NCBI GenBank assembly: GCA_023213195.1 | Contig: CP096135.1 | Location: 310,001-374,000, forward strand | Direction: 5' to 3' | Origin: Sphingobacteriales bacterium JAD_PAG50586_3 | GTDB lineage: Bacteria; Bacteroidota; Bacteroidia; CAMBQF01 | Length of the DNA: 64,000 nt | Shown here: piece by piece, positions 52,043-62,927 of the stretch | Layout: the number at the start of each line of letters is the position of its first letter | How positions within the stretch are numbered: the stretch's first letter is position 1 | Position numbers and translations under genes: made by a program | The notes under the pieces: model-generated | Databases searched by the model: none | What the model was told of the DNA's origin: nothing | What the model saw: only the letters and a program-made list of their open reading frames with translations

Positions 52043-52386
52043 GTGCACGAACAACGTGAGGGCGGGGAGAGGTGAAGCGATGGTTCAAAACGTGCGCTTT
52101 TGTTTGCAGCCATGCGGGTTTCGTACCCTCCCCCAACCCCTCCCTACTTGTAGGGAGGGAGTTTAAAACAGAGGGTTCATTTTACGTTCTTTTGTTTATG
52201 CCGAAGGCATCCCTTTGGGACAGCCGCAAAGGATTTACAAGTATATCCCCTCCCTACTGACGTTGTCAGGAGTACTCCCCTTCGCAGGGGGAGAGCCTTA
52301 ATTGATGAATGTTAATATATCTGTCCAACAAAACCATTTTTGGCTGTGTTTTTGCTATATAATTGCAACATAACTTTTAAAGAGAA

Positions 52387-52815
52387 ATGAAAAAGATACT
52401 TTTTGTACTACTGCTGCTTCCTTTTTTAGCTAACGCGCAAGCCCCCGGCGACAGGGCATGGATAACTAATCCCGGCAAAATATCGCGTACCTACACCTTT
52501 ACCGAGGAGGATGATAAGGACATGAAGAAAAACAAGGTGGATAAAGACCAAATCCCCTTTATTAAAATGATGAGCCAAGCATCTAAATGGCCCCGCAGCC
52601 TGCAAGCACCTAAGGGTTTTAACGATAACCACGAGCAGATTAAAAAATATGTTTGCTACTACGTGCATACGCTTCCATCAAACAAAGCTATTGTAAGGGT
52701 TCCTGCTAACGAGAATGAGGAAATGCCCGAGTTGCTGCGCCCTAAAAACGATATTTACTTTTTGATAGATGCGGGTGCTATTGTATTTGAAGAGCCGGAA
52801 GCAGAGAAGAAATAA
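52387..52815 (+). CDS. Small secreted protein, unknown
   Basis: 142 aa with signal peptide MKKILFVLLLLPFLANAQ. A basic/acidic mature part follows: WITNPGKISRTYTFTEEDDKDMKKNKVDKDQ and FNDNHEQIKKYVCYYVHTLPSNKAIVRVP. No family recognised. The frame is intact and its own AT-rich upstream looks promoter-like, so it is probably expressed. Confidence 0.55.
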   Translation: MKKILFVLLLLPFLANAQAPGDRAWITNPGKISRTYTFTEEDDKDMKKNKVDKDQIPFIKMMSQASKWPRSLQAPKGFNDNHEQIKKYVCYYVHTLPSNKAIVRVPANENEEMPELLRPKNDIYFLIDAGAIVFEEPEAEKK

Positions 52816-52827
52816 GTACTTCTTAAT

Positions 52828-52855
52828 GAAAAACGAAAAGTGAAAAACTAAAAAT
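52828..52855. repeat. Heptamer tandem array (GAAAAAC type)
   Basis: GAAAAAC GAAAAGT GAAAAAC TAAAAAT, 13 bp after the stop of the secreted protein. Very like the array at 26161-26188. Confidence 0.7.
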
Positions 52856-52867
52856 CCCTTTTCGCTA

Positions 52868-52989
52868 TTTGTACCCCCTCTGTCTCACGCTGTTCGACAT
52901 CTCCCCTACTTGTAGGGGGAGAAACCCGACACGAAAGTGGAGGAAGAGGGGGTACAGAAAAAACGCAGTATTAGCTACTGCCTGTAAGG
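52868..52989. repeat. C-rich palindromes plus spacer motif, copy of the 5.4-kb field
   Basis: Two C-rich/G-rich palindromic parts are followed by AAAACGCAGTATTAGC and TACTGCCTGTAAGGA, the same spacer motif seen at 5533 and 5668. Confidence 0.65.
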
Positions 52990-52996
52990 ATACAAA

Positions 52997-53027
52997 ACTG
53001 ACAACCGGCAACTGGCAACTGACAACT
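52997..53027. repeat. Heptamer tandem array (ACTGGCA type)
   Basis: ACTGACA ACCGGCA ACTGGCA ACTGACA ACT, between the repeat block and the queD promoter. Confidence 0.75.
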
Positions 53028-53035
53028 AAAAAAAC

Positions 53036-53043
53036 TATCTTTG
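53036..53043 (+). promoter_or_regulatory. queD promoter -7 element (TATCTTTG)
   Basis: Consensus element 10 bp before the queD ATG; nearly leaderless. Confidence 0.5.
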
Positions 53044-53053
53044 CGCCCTTATT

Positions 53054-53473
53054 ATGGCAACGGTTTATATTACTCGCCGAGAGCATTTTAATGCAGCCCA
53101 CAAGTTATGGGTAGAGAGTTGGACAGCAGAGCAAAACTTAGAACGTTTTGGCAAATGCGCCAACCCCAACTGGCACGGACATAATTTTAATTTATTTGTA
53201 ACGGTTAAAGGCACGCCCGACCCCGTTACAGGACTTATAGTTGACCTTAAAGAGTTGAGTTTGATGATTCGTGAATTGGTGACAAAAAGATTGATCACCA
53301 GAACATTAATCTTGATGTAACGTTTATGGAGGGCATTATGCCAAGCACCGAAAACCTTAGCAATAGCAATTTGGCAACAATTAGAGGCGCCAATTGCTGC
53401 TAAAGGGGGTACGCTGCACTGCATTAAACTTTACGAAACAGAAAACAACTACGCCGAATACTACGGCGAATAA
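53054..53473 (+). CDS. queD: 6-carboxytetrahydropterin synthase / 6-pyruvoyl-THP-synthase type (two frameshifts)
   Basis: QueD/PTPS-family enzyme converting dihydroneopterin triphosphate to a tetrahydropterin in queuosine or pterin synthesis. Zinc and active-site parts: REHFNAAHKLW (His), GKCANPNWHGHNFNLFVTV (catalytic Cys and the HxH zinc ligands). After the break near 53276 (one A short) IGDKKIDHQNINLDV, and after a second near 53350 (one base extra) LAIAIWQQLEAPIAAKGGTLHCIKLYETENNYAEYYGE. About 139 aa corrected. 12 bp before folE; together they share the GTP-derived precursor. Confidence 0.9.
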
Positions 53474-53484
53474 TCTTTAAGGCT

Positions 53485-54065
53485 ATGGAAGACAACCACC
53501 CGCACCACCAAGCACTGGCTGCAAACTATAAAAGCATTATTGAGGGCCTGGTGAAGACCCAACCCGCGAAGGCTTAGTAAAAACCCCCGAGCGCGCTGCC
53601 AAGGCCATGCTTTACCTTACACAGGGCTATAAACAAATGCCTGCCGAAATTTTAAAATCGGCTATGTTTAAGGATGACTATAAGCAAATGGTGGTGGTTA
53701 AGGATATTGAGATATACTCTATGTGCGAACACCACATGCTGCCGTTTTTTGGCAAGGCGCACATAGCTTATATACCTAATGGCTACATTGTAGGCCTTAG
53801 CAAGCTGCCCCGAGTGGCCGATGCTTTTGCCCGCCGCCTGCAGGTACAAGAGCGTTTAACTACAGAGATAATAAACTGTATACAAGATACTATTAACCCG
53901 GTAGGGGCCGCGGTGGTAATAGAAGCACAACACATGTGTATGTGTATGCGCGGTGTTTCTAAACAAAACTCAGTTACTACCACTTCTGCTTTTACAGGGG
54001 TGTTTTTAAAAGATGAGCGCACCCGTGCAGAGTTTATGAAGATAATATCATCAAAACTACATTAA
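53485..54065 (+). CDS. folE: GTP cyclohydrolase I (one frameshift)
   Basis: First enzyme of folate/pterin synthesis, producing dihydroneopterin triphosphate. It has [22 protein letters not shown] (after correcting near 53553, where GGT should be GGGT), [36 protein letters not shown] (zinc Cys/His) and the closing [17 protein letters not shown]. About 194 aa. It lies 11 bp after queD and 34 bp before fabD. Confidence 0.96.
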
Positions 54066-54099
54066 TATTATAACCGCCTAAGAGAGATTATTAACTACT

Positions 54100-54978
54100 A
54101 TGAAAGCATGTATTTTTCCGGGACAAGGTTCGCAATTTAGCGGTATGGGTAAAGACTTGTACGAGTCGGCACCTAAGGCCAAAGACCTGTTTGAAAAAGC
54201 AAATAAAATATTAGGGTTCCGCATTACTGATGTAATGTTTAACGGCACCGACGAAGAGCTAAAGCAAACCCGTGTTACCCAACCTGCCATATTTTTACAC
54301 TCGGTAATACTGGCTATTTTAAATAGTGATGAGTTGAAACCGGATATGGTTGCAGGCCACTCTTTAGGAGAATTCTCCGCCCTGGTAGCTAACCGTTGCT
54401 TAACGTTTGAAGACGGTCTAAAGCTGGTTGCTAAACGTGCCGAGGCTATGCAAAAGGCCTGCGAAATAAACCCATCTACCATGGCGGCTATTTTAGGTTT
54501 GGAAGATGATAAGGTAGAGCAAATTTGCAAAAGCATAAAGGGCATTGTTGTGCCTGCCAACTATAACTGTCCCGGCCAACTGGTAATATCGGGCACACAC
54601 GAGGCGGTAAACGAGGCCTGCGAAAAAATGAAAGAAGCCGGCGCTAAACGCGCATTGGTTCTTCCTGTAGGTGGCGCGTTCCACTCGCCGCTTATGGAGC
54701 CTGCCCGTAAAGAACTGGCCGAAGCCATTAATGATACGCAATTTAACACCCCAACGTGCGCGGTTTACCAAAACGTAAAAGCGCAGCCTGTTGAGAACCC
54801 TGATATTATCAAGATTAACCTGATAGCGCAGCTTACAGCACCTGTACTGTGGACACAAACCGTTAAGGCCATGGTTGATAATGGTGCAAGGCAGTTTGTA
54901 GAAATTGGCCCAGGTAAAGTGCTTAGCGGCCTGGTTAAAAAAATTGCAACCACCACGGTTGAGACGTCTAATATATAA
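54100..54978 (+). CDS. fabD: Malonyl-CoA:ACP transacylase
   Basis: A 292-aa FabD loading malonyl onto acyl-carrier protein for fatty-acid synthesis. Signatures: ACIFPGQGSQFSGMGKDL, the nucleophile in VAGHSLGEFSALVANRCL, VPANYNCPGQLVISG, LPVGGAFHSPLMEPA and QFVEIGPGKVLSGLVKK. Intact frame and normal length. Third gene of queD-folE-fabD; the grouping with pterin genes is probably incidental. Confidence 0.96.
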   Translation: MKACIFPGQGSQFSGMGKDLYESAPKAKDLFEKANKILGFRITDVMFNGTDEELKQTRVTQPAIFLHSVILAILNSDELKPDMVAGHSLGEFSALVANRCLTFEDGLKLVAKRAEAMQKACEINPSTMAAILGLEDDKVEQICKSIKGIVVPANYNCPGQLVISGTHEAVNEACEKMKEAGAKRALVLPVGGAFHSPLMEPARKELAEAINDTQFNTPTCAVYQNVKAQPVENPDIIKINLIAQLTAPVLWTQTVKAMVDNGARQFVEIGPGKVLSGLVKKIATTTVETSNI

Positions 54979-54984
54979 CAGTCA

Positions 54985-55030
54985 GCCCCACCCACCAACC
55001 CCCTCCCCGAAGGAGAGGGGAGTCTTATAA
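54985..55030. repeat. C-rich palindromic repeat
   Basis: CCCCTCCCCGAAGGAGAGGGGAG inverted repeat between fabD and the GT4 gene. No T tract. Confidence 0.6.
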
Positions 55031-55055
55031 TGCTTTTGTTCATTATATTTAACCA

Positions 55056-56189
55056 ATGGGTAAAGTAAAAATAGCCGTAAACACACGCTTGCTGCTCCGC
55101 AATAAAATGGAGGGCATTGGATGGTTTGCCTATGAAACGCTTAGCCGCATTACCCAAGGCAACCCCGGCATTGAGTTTGTTTTTATTTTTGACAGGAAAT
55201 GGGATGATGAGTTTATCTTCTCTAACAACATAACCCCTGTTGTTGCGCACCCCCAGGCACGCCATCCGCTGCTTTGGTACTTGTATTTTGATTGGGGCGT
55301 ACCAACGGTATTGAGCAAGCACAAGCCCGATTTGTTCCTATCGCCCGATGGGTGGTTATCGTTAAGAACTAACGTGCCGCAACTGCCTGTTATACACGAC
55401 TTAAACTTTGTACACCACCCGGAGTTTTTGCCTGATATTAACCGCAGGTACTATGATTATTTCTTTCCCCGGTTTGCTAAAAAAGCTACGCGGATTGCTA
55501 CAGTATCGGAGTTCTCTAAGGGTGATATTGCAGAGAGTTACGGGATAGAAAAGGATAAGATTGATGTGGTATACAATGGCTGCAACACGCTATACAAGCC
55601 AGTTGCAGAAGCCGATATACAAGCTACCCGCAACTTATACAGCTAGGGTGCGCCTTACTTTTTATTTATAGGGTTGATACACCCGCGCAAGAATTTGGTA
55701 AACCTGTTTAAGGCTTTTGACAGCTTTAAAAACTCAACCGGGCTAAACACTAAACTGGTGCTGGCCGGAGAGAAAAAATGGTGGACAGAAGACATTAAAC
55801 AGGCCTATGAAAACCTTGCCCATAAAGGCGATGTGATATTCTTAGGGCGGGTAAGCAACCAACAATTGCAACAGCTTTTGGGCGCCGCTTTGTGCCTTAC
55901 CTATGTTCCGTTTTTTGAAGGTTTTGGCATACCTATTTTAGAGGGTATGAATGCCGATGTGCCGGTGATAACATCTAACATTACCTCTATGCCCGAAGTG
56001 GGTGGCAATGCAGTTTTACTGGCTGACCCGTTTAACCCCGAAAGCATAAAAGACCAAATGGTACGAATAGCTTCTGATGAAGGTTTGCGTATCGGTTTGA
56101 TTGAGAAAGGCCGCCAGCGCAGGCAGGATTTTTCTTGGAACAGGACGGCGGGGTTGTTGTGGGATAGTGTGGAGAAAAGTCTAAAGTAA
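55056..56189 (+). CDS. Family 4 glycosyltransferase with in-frame TAG
   Basis: GT-B fold glycosyltransferase of about 377 aa: KIAVNTRLLLRNKMEGIGWFAYE, PDLFLSPDGWLSL, LPVIHDLNFVHHPEFLP, ATRIATVSEFSKGDIAESYGI, DVVYNGCNTLY; then after the in-frame TAG at 55644-55646 the same frame continues PYFLFIGLIHPRKNLVNLF, KLVLAGEKKWW, VIFLGRVSNQQLQQLL, PFFEGFGIPILEGMNADVPVITSNITSMPEVGG, VLLADPFNPESI. The family E-x7-E site (EGFGIPILE) is present. The TAG (CAG expected) is the only defect, so it may be an error or a recent nonsense change. Confidence 0.85.
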
Positions 56190-56256
56190 TCCCTCCCCTC
56201 TCTATGCTCGGGTACTCCCTTTATAAGGGAGAGCTTTTTCGTGTAAGACGGGGATT

Positions 56257-56662
56257 TTAAAAGTCAGGCTTTTTGCGGTTTTCTTTGATAGATGAGCGTA
56301 TTTTTTTGCCTTCTATGCGTTCTTCTTTAGATGCGGCAGATGGCCTTGTGGGCTTACGCTTCTTAGGCTTTTTAAGTGCCCCTTTTATCAACGTAAGCAG
56401 CTTTTTATAAGCGGCTTCTTTATTGGCTAGTTGAGAGCGGTCGCCCTCTTCTGTTACTTTTAAAACACCCTCGGAGTTGATGCGGGCCATCAGCTTTTCA
56501 AACACCAAGCGCTTTTTGCTCATCGGTTAGCACGGCAGAATCTGCCACCGCAAACGATAGTTCTACCTTGGTAGAAACCTTGTTAACGTTTTGTCCGCCT
56601 TTGCCGCTGCTTCGTACCGCCTTGTAGGTGGTTTCGGCTATAAGTGCTGTTTCATCAAACAT
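56257..56662 (-). CDS. arfB: Alternative ribosome-rescue factor ArfB (one frameshift)
   Basis: Codon-independent release factor rescuing stalled ribosomes (YaeJ/ArfB). The start MFDETALIAETTYKAVRSSGKGGQNVNKVSTKVEL carries the GGQ motif; after the break near 56522 (one G extra) LVFEKLMARINSEGVLKVTEEGDRSQLANKEAA follows. The basic C-terminal tail (KKPKKRKPTRPSAASKEER) is the ribosome-channel part. About 135 aa. It is the last of the tamL-priA-membrane protein-arfB run. Confidence 0.93.
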
Positions 56663-56670
56663 AGGTTCCA

Positions 56671-57024
56671 TTAGCTTTGCCTGGATATTTTTAGTTCAAC
56701 AATAGCAAGGGTTATTATAACCAGCATCTCCCCAATAAAATAGAGGTGCCCAAGTGTAGTTAGTTCTTCAATGTATGTAAAAACAAGCCATACTGTAAGG
56801 CAGCAATAAAACAGGTTTGCCACAGCTATAATACTTAGGTAAAACCGGTGGTTTTGCTTAGCAAAAAAGTAGCAGCTAAAAGAATACACTGCAAACACAC
56901 AGGCTATTAACGCCAGTAGGTGTAGCTCCTTAACAGGCATATTAAAACTACTGTTAAACTGTACTAAAACAACACCAAGAAGGGTGGCAGAGAGCATGGC
57001 TCCAATACCATCAAACAACAGCAT
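56671..57024 (-). CDS. Four-helix membrane protein, unknown
   Basis: About 117 aa from ATG 57024 (MLLFDGIGAMLSATLLGVVLVQF), with helices ELHLLALIACVFAVYSFSCYFF, FYLSIIAVANLFYCCLTVWLVFTYI and LYFIGEMLVIITLAIVELK. This is a common unnamed Bacteroidota layout. A longer start at 57051 would overlap priA; the shorter one is preferred. Confidence 0.65.
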   Translation of the reverse strand: MLLFDGIGAMLSATLLGVVLVQFNSSFNMPVKELHLLALIACVFAVYSFSCYFFAKQNHRFYLSIIAVANLFYCCLTVWLVFTYIEELTTLGHLYFIGEMLVIITLAIVELKISRQS

Positions 57025-57034
57025 TTTACGGGGG

Positions 57035-59508
57035 TTAGGCAGGGTCGGCATCGGCTACAATTTGAACGTATTTATAATCGGGTTGCAACATAAAGGTATG
57101 CACACATTCTTCAATAACATCGCGCACCTTGGTGCTGGGCGCATCGCGTTCTACTTTAAGGAGTATTTTCTTTATGTAGTAGTTGTTAATGCGGGGTATC
57201 AGCGCAAACTCAGGGCCTAACACACGGGAACCAAAGACTTTTTAAGCAGGTTGCCAAAGTGGGCGGCGGCGGCATTAACCAAATCGGGGTTTTTGTGTTT
57301 GATGCTAAACTCTACCAACTTAAAGTATGGCGGGTAGTGAAAATGCTGGCGTTGCTCTAGTTCGCCATTATAAAATCCATCCATATTGGCGGCTATAATG
57401 CTTTTTATCACCACATGGTCGGGGTTGGTTGTTTGTATTACCACCTTACCCGTTTTGTTCTTACGGCCTGCCCTGCCACTTACCTGCACCATGAGTTGAT
57501 AGCTGCGTTCAAAGGCTCTAAAATCAGGAAAGTTGAGCATGGTATCGGCATTTAAAATACCTACTAACGATACGTTATCAAAATCTAAGCCTTTGGTAAC
57601 CATTTGTGTGCCTACCAGTATATCAATCTGCCCGTTTTCAAAGTCTTCAATAATAAGCCGGTAGCTGTTTTTGCTGCGAGTGGTTTCAAGGTCCATGCGG
57701 GCAATGCGCGCCTCGGGGAAGAAAATTTTCAGTTCGTCTTCAATCTTCTCTGTACCAAAACCCTTTAGCTGCAAGGCTGTAGACCCACATGCCGAACACC
57801 GTGTAGGCGGCGGGGTATGGTAACCGCAATAGTGGCATTTAAAAATACCCGATTGTTTGTGGTAGGTTAAACTAACATCGCAGTTTACACACTGCGGCAC
57901 CCATGCACAGGTACTACACTCTATAAACGGCGCGTAACCACGGCGGTTTTGAAAGAGGATAACCTGCTCTTTATTTTGCAGCGCAAGACCAATATCATCT
58001 AACATAGGTTTGGCAAACAACGAGTGCATTTGCTTGCGCTTGCGGTACTCTTTTAGGTTAAGCACCTCTACGGTAGGCATGGCCATATCGGCATAACGGC
58101 GGTCCATAATTACGTAGCCAAACTTACCTGCATGGGCATTAAAATAAGTTTCCAGTGCAGGTGTTGCAGAACCCAATACCGTTTTTGCCTTAAATAACGA
58201 TGCCAGGTAGATGGCCGCATCGCGGGCGTGGTAGCGGGGTGCGGGGTCGTATTGCTTAAAAGAGTTTTCGTGCTCTTCATCAACAATAACTAAACCCAGC
58301 TTGGTAAAGGGCATAAACAGGGCAGAGCGAGCACCCAGCAATATCTCGTAGCCAGAGCCTTCAGTGCCATCGTAGCTCAGGGTGTGGTTCCACACCTCAA
58401 TGCGCTCGTTCTCGTTTAGGCGCGAGTGGTATACGCCCACCTTGGTGCCAAATACCTTTTTTAGGCGGTTTATTATTTGGGTGGTAAGCGCAATTTCGGG
58501 CATTAGGAATAGTACCTGTTTGCCTTTACCAATAGACTCTGCAATAAGTTTAATGTATACTTCGGTTTTGCCGCTGGATGTAACACCCTGCAGCAATACC
58601 ACATCTTTTTCTTCCAGTTGCTTTTTAACAGATGTTAACGCCTCCTGCTGCCAGTCTGTAAGTTCTTTGCCAATGGCATTTTCAGGACTTTGGCCTGTAA
58701 AGCCGGGTTCAACTTCCAGTATCTCAAACACACCCTTTTTCTCCAGTGCCTTAACCTTAGGCCAAGCTTCGGGAAGCTTGCGCATAAAATCGGCCTTACG
58801 GATAAAGGGCTGCTTGTTGGCAGAATACCTGTCGGTAAGCGTTATGTAGGCTAATATAACTTCTAATTGGGCAGGCGAGCGTTTCTCTATTTTTTCAAAC
58901 AGTTGTTTTAGTTCGTCCTCATCATCATACGCATCGGCCAGCTTAATAAGTATGTCTTTCTTCGGCTTAAATTTTTCTTTTAATTCTTCGTAAACACTAA
59001 CAATATTGCGTTCTAGCAGGCTTTTTATTATGCTGTGTATATTCTTTATGCCGGTTACTTTGCCCAGCTCATCAATACCCATAACTTGGTGCTGGTGTAG
59101 CACATCTAGCACGGCATATTCCTTCTCGTTAAGCCCTACGGCAGTTTCGGCTTCGTCGGGGTTAAAAATAATTTTTGTTTCGCTTTGCAGCTTAAGGCCC
59201 GCAGGTAGTGCGGCGCTCATTACCTCCCCTTCGGTACATAAATAATAATGACTTATCCAGTTCCAAAAGGTAAGTTGTTCTGTATTGATAATGGGGCGCT
59301 CATCTATAAGGCCCTGCAACTCTTTAGGGTTGTAACCTACCGGAGCGTTGTTGTGTACCGCTTTTATAATGGCTGTATACAACCTGCTTTTGCCAAACTG
59401 CACTACCACACGCTGGCCGGGCATTAGGCGGCCTTGCAGGTCTTGTGGCACTGCATAGGTATATGCTTTAGGCAAATACAGGGGCAATATAACATCGGCA
59501 TATACCAT
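57035..59508 (-). CDS. priA: Primosomal protein N', helicase PriA (one frameshift)
   Basis: Replication-restart helicase. N-terminal 3'-DNA-end-binding part (GQRVVVQFGKSRLYTAIIKAV), helicase core with VLLQGVTSSGKTEVYIKLIAESI (Walker A), LGLVIVDEEHENSFKQ (Walker B DEEH), ARSALFMPFTKLG and TQMVTKGLDFDNVSLVGILNAD, and the zinc-binding region with CSTCAWVPQCVNCDVSL and CHYCGYHTPPPTRCSACG. The last part (LGSRVLGPEFALIPRINNYYIKKILLKVER) is reached after a break near 57237 (one G short). About 824 aa, full length. Confidence 0.95.
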
Positions 59509-59511
59509 GGT

Positions 59512-62097
59512 TTAAAACGGATAGCCTATACCTAGCTGAAAAACTACAGGGTTAGAGCGTTTAAATACTGGCTGGTCTGCACCGGGATTTGTAAGGTATT
59601 TCTCATACTTAAATGGCGAAAGGATTTTTCTCCATTGTATTCTCTACCCGGATCAATTAGGCGGCGGGCAAAATCAAGACGTAGCAAAAAGAAGCTTAAA
59701 TCTAAACGTAAACCTATACCATAGCCTACTCCAATTTCTTTAATATTATCTGCGAATTTAGAATTAGGCCGCTCAACGTCGCCTTTTAAAACCCATATAT
59801 TACCAGCATCAACAAACAAAGCAGGCTCTAAAAAGCTGAATAGTTTAAGGCGGTATTCGGCGTTAAACTCAATTTTAACATCGCCTACCTTGGTCTATAT
59901 TGTCCCCTGCAGATTTATTAAACCCACCGGGGCCCAAAGAGCGTTGCAACCAGGCACGCATACCGTTAGAGCCACCGGCAAAAAATGCTTTTGCAAAAGG
60001 TAAAGAGTTAGGAGTGTTGCCATACGGCAAGCCAATACCTACATACCCCCTAAGGGCAATGGCACTTTTATCGTTAAGGTAAAAGTTGGGGTAAATCTCA
60101 TAATCGGCACGTAAATATTGGGCGGTGCTAATTGCAGCCTCTTGAGGGTTTATAAATAATTGCTTAACACCTACTGAGTTTAACAACAAACCGGCCGACT
60201 CAAAGCCAAAACGCCAAAAAACATAGTTTATCCTTTTGTCGGGTATTTGGTTAGTCCAAATAACCTGCACACGCCCCGCATCAATAAACGTAGGGTCAAA
60301 ACTGCGCAACAATATTTGCGAGCTTTCTAATAAATCAGCATAAGCAGGATCTAATTTGGCCCTTAAAAAGTTTAACTCAATAGGGTTGTATGTTACTGTG
60401 GTACGGCGGTTTTGTTTCCATGTCCAACCAAAAGAAAGGGTATAGGCTGTGCGCAAATACTGTGGCCTGTTTTGGTAGTTGTAGGCCGTAGTAATAGCAG
60501 TACGCGGGTTTTTAATAGGGTTTTTAATAAAGTAGTTAATAGGCCATATACCGCGGGGAATATTAAGTGTTATGCTAGCGCCATACTCCTGAGTGTTAAA
60601 TAGTCGTTTAGCCCCATCTCCCACCTCATCATTTACCAAACGTTGAAACTCTAACGCGCCGCGTACCTTAAAATCTAACGACTCTTCGCCCCTAAACAGG
60701 TTTTTGTTGGTAAAGCCCACTGTGGCACCAATACCCAAGTTGCCACCGGTGTTGGTTCCCTGCGTTTCTATACTATACGCCCTGCGCATACTGGGGGTAA
60801 GTAAAATATCGTAATTCAAAACTCCCTTACCATCGGTAGAGTCTATAATAGGCACAGGGTTAAATTGTATATTGATAAACTTAAAGGTGCGCAAATCGCT
60901 AAGGCGGTTAAGGGTAATATCAAGCCTTCGGTCAGAATAAATATCGCCCTTACGTAAAAATATATGGTAGTCTATGGTTTTAGGCCTGAACATTGGCCTT
61001 TTAGCAGGCGGGTAAAAATACACAGAGGTAATAGTGCGGGTAACAACTGTTTTGCCAATTTTAGATTTGTATTCGCCCGTATAACTGGTGGTATCGTACG
61101 CCGCAGCATCGGGCGAAGATGGGTCGTAGCCCAGATTAACCGTCATAGTGCCTAACTTGTACTGTATGTGGCGGCCTTCGGCAAGGCTGTCTTCGCCTGC
61201 ACTACCGGTTGTTACCTGTGGGTTGTTAATATTGAATTTAATAGTAACCCGGTTATTGCCTTTGTTAGTATCGGCTACAACTTTTACAAACTCATTATTA
61301 AAAAAGAAATAGCCTTTGCTTTTTATAAGCTGAGACAGGCGCGCCTGCTCGTCAGACATTGCATCGGTATTAAAAGGCTTATTGGCAAATACCAGCTTGT
61401 CTTCTTCATCTTCATTTAATATGCGTTGCAAAGCCGTATCGGTGGCTGTATATTTTATAGTGTCTACAATATATTGTGGGCCGGCTTTAATTTTGTAAAA
61501 CACGTTCATCCTTTTGTCGCCCGCATCAATAGCCGAATCTTTAACTGTGGCAAAAAAGAAACCGTTGTTAAAAAGATATTGCTTTAGCTGGGTAACAGAT
61601 TTACGCACCAATAGCGTATCGTAAAGCGCGGGCGCCTCGCCAATGCCCTGAACCCACTCCCTAAAGGCCTTCACCTCTATACGGTCGGCATCGGTGTTAT
61701 ATACTTTGCACTTATAATTTTTGCCACGCTTTTTATAGCGTTCCTGCATTTTAATACAGTGTTTGTTACGCTTATCGTCTTTTTTTAGCTGGCGGGCTTT
61801 TCTTTTATCAAACTTGCGTTTGTGGTCGCGCAGGGCCTTTTCGGGGTCTACAAGGTTATATACCTGTAGGTAAAAACGCCAAAAGCCCAATAGCTTGCGG
61901 TTAGGCTTTTGTTGCAGATAGTCTTTTGCTTCACTTACATCAACAGCCTTATTATCAGCTTCTATTTTAACAGAGTTAAGCAATGTCTCATTTGCTTTAA
62001 GCCTGCGCGTAGGGCTGCAACCCCATGCTGTTACTAACAGCAGAAGCCCTGCAAGGGCCACTAACTTATATGTGTTGCTAACTTTACGCTGCTGCAT
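59512..62097 (-). CDS. TamL-type BamA-family outer-membrane lipoprotein (two frameshifts)
   Basis: Omp85 protein of about 861 aa. The signal peptide ends in a lipobox (LVTAWGC), and CSPTRRLKANETLLNSVKIE is the N terminus typical of the Bacteroidota TamL lipoprotein, the Omp85 partner of TamB in outer-membrane assembly. POTRA-like repeats (VDTIKYTATDTALQRILNED, FRPKTIDYHIFLRKGDIYSDRRLDITLNRLSDLRTFKF) precede the 16-strand barrel with PFAKAFFAGGSNGMRAWLQRSLGPGGF. Breaks: near 59890 (one G extra) and near 59610 (one A short), restoring the closing strand VVFQLGIGYPF. Four bp upstream of priA. TamB is not in the window. Confidence 0.85.
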
Positions 62098-62165
62098 CTG
62101 CTAAATTTCAATATTTTTGGCTGCCCGACAATACAATCCGGCAAAAATAACATAAACCGCCCACA

Positions 62166-62927
62166 ATGCTAAGCGTTAACCGCATTAAGTTTTTACGTTC
62201 GTTATCAGCCAAGAAAACACGTGTTTTTGAAGGTTTGTTTACCGTTGAGGGTGCAAAACCTGTTGCCGAGCTTTTGGGCTCTGCTATCAAAATTCATTCC
62301 GTTTATGCTGTTGATGAGTGGATTACCCAACATAAACAGCTACTAGCCTTTAGTGGGGCAGAGTTAGTGCCTGTTACATATACCGAGTTGGAACGCATTT
62401 CTCAACTAGCAACCCCCAACCAGGTTTTTGCCGTAGCCCACCAGCCGCAGGCCCATTTAGACCTAAATACCCTGGGCGATAAGTTAGTTTTAGCGCTTGA
62501 CGATGTATCTGACCCCGGCAATATGGGGACCATTATACGCATTGCCGACTGGTTTGGCATTGATACCATAGTTTGTTCGCCCAACACGGTAGAGCAATAC
62601 AACCCAAAAACGGTGCAGGCCACGATGGGCTCGCTATTTAGGGTAAATGTTTTTTATACTGATTTATTGCCTTTTGTTGAAGACTATAAAAAAGCCCACA
62701 AAAACCCTGTGTGCGCGGCGGTTTTGGGTGGCGATGATTTGTATGCATCGCCTGTAAAAAGCCCCTGCCTGTTGCTTATGGGCAGCGAGAGCCATGGCTT
62801 ATCGGTAGGTTTAATAAATGCATCAACACATAAAATTACCATACCGGCAGCAGTAGGCTCTAAGGCTGAATCGCTGAATGTGGGGGTTGGTACCGCGATA
62901 ATTGTAAGTGAGTTGAGGAGGCGATGA
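62166..62927 (+). CDS. SpoU/TrmH family rRNA methyltransferase
   Basis: A 253-aa SPOUT-fold 2'-O-methyltransferase, RlmB/TrmH-like. The N-terminal substrate-binding part FLRSLSAKKTRVFEGLFTVEGAKPVAELLGS is typical; then DDVSDPGNMGTIIRIADWFGIDTIVCSP, CLLLMGSESHGLSVGL (motif 2) and ESLNVGVGTAIIVSEL (motif 3) form the knotted SAM site. Target is probably 23S rRNA. Divergent from tamL. Frame intact. Confidence 0.93.
   Translation: MLSVNRIKFLRSLSAKKTRVFEGLFTVEGAKPVAELLGSAIKIHSVYAVDEWITQHKQLLAFSGAELVPVTYTELERISQLATPNQVFAVAHQPQAHLDLNTLGDKLVLALDDVSDPGNMGTIIRIADWFGIDTIVCSPNTVEQYNPKTVQATMGSLFRVNVFYTDLLPFVEDYKKAHKNPVCAAVLGGDDLYASPVKSPCLLLMGSESHGLSVGLINASTHKITIPAAVGSKAESLNVGVGTAIIVSELRRR

Larger units (their letters stand above)
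51739..52386. other. Gene-poor stretch with repeats and strong promoter
   Basis: Holds a C-rich palindrome (51757-51793), a strong promoter (51814-51845), a TCCCGAC...GTCAGGA hairpin (51851-51871), a six-codon frame ATGCCTGCCAAATTC.. at about 51892, a palindrome (51995-52018) near-identical to the one at 5365, and further C-rich copies to 52300. Adding one C near 51905 would give a 38-aa basic peptide from that ATG, but I would not call it a gene. Confidence 0.6.

Noticed and set aside
51909..52136. Minus-strand open frame of 75 codons
   Set aside because: It crosses C-rich palindromes and the inner hairpin module; composition is repeat-driven and no protein pattern is visible.
55644..55646. 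Amber codon read as pyrrolysine or general TAG recoding
   Set aside because: Other genes in the window end normally in TAG (for example the lipoprotein at 16748 and purA at 30337), and this protein family has no known recoded residue here.
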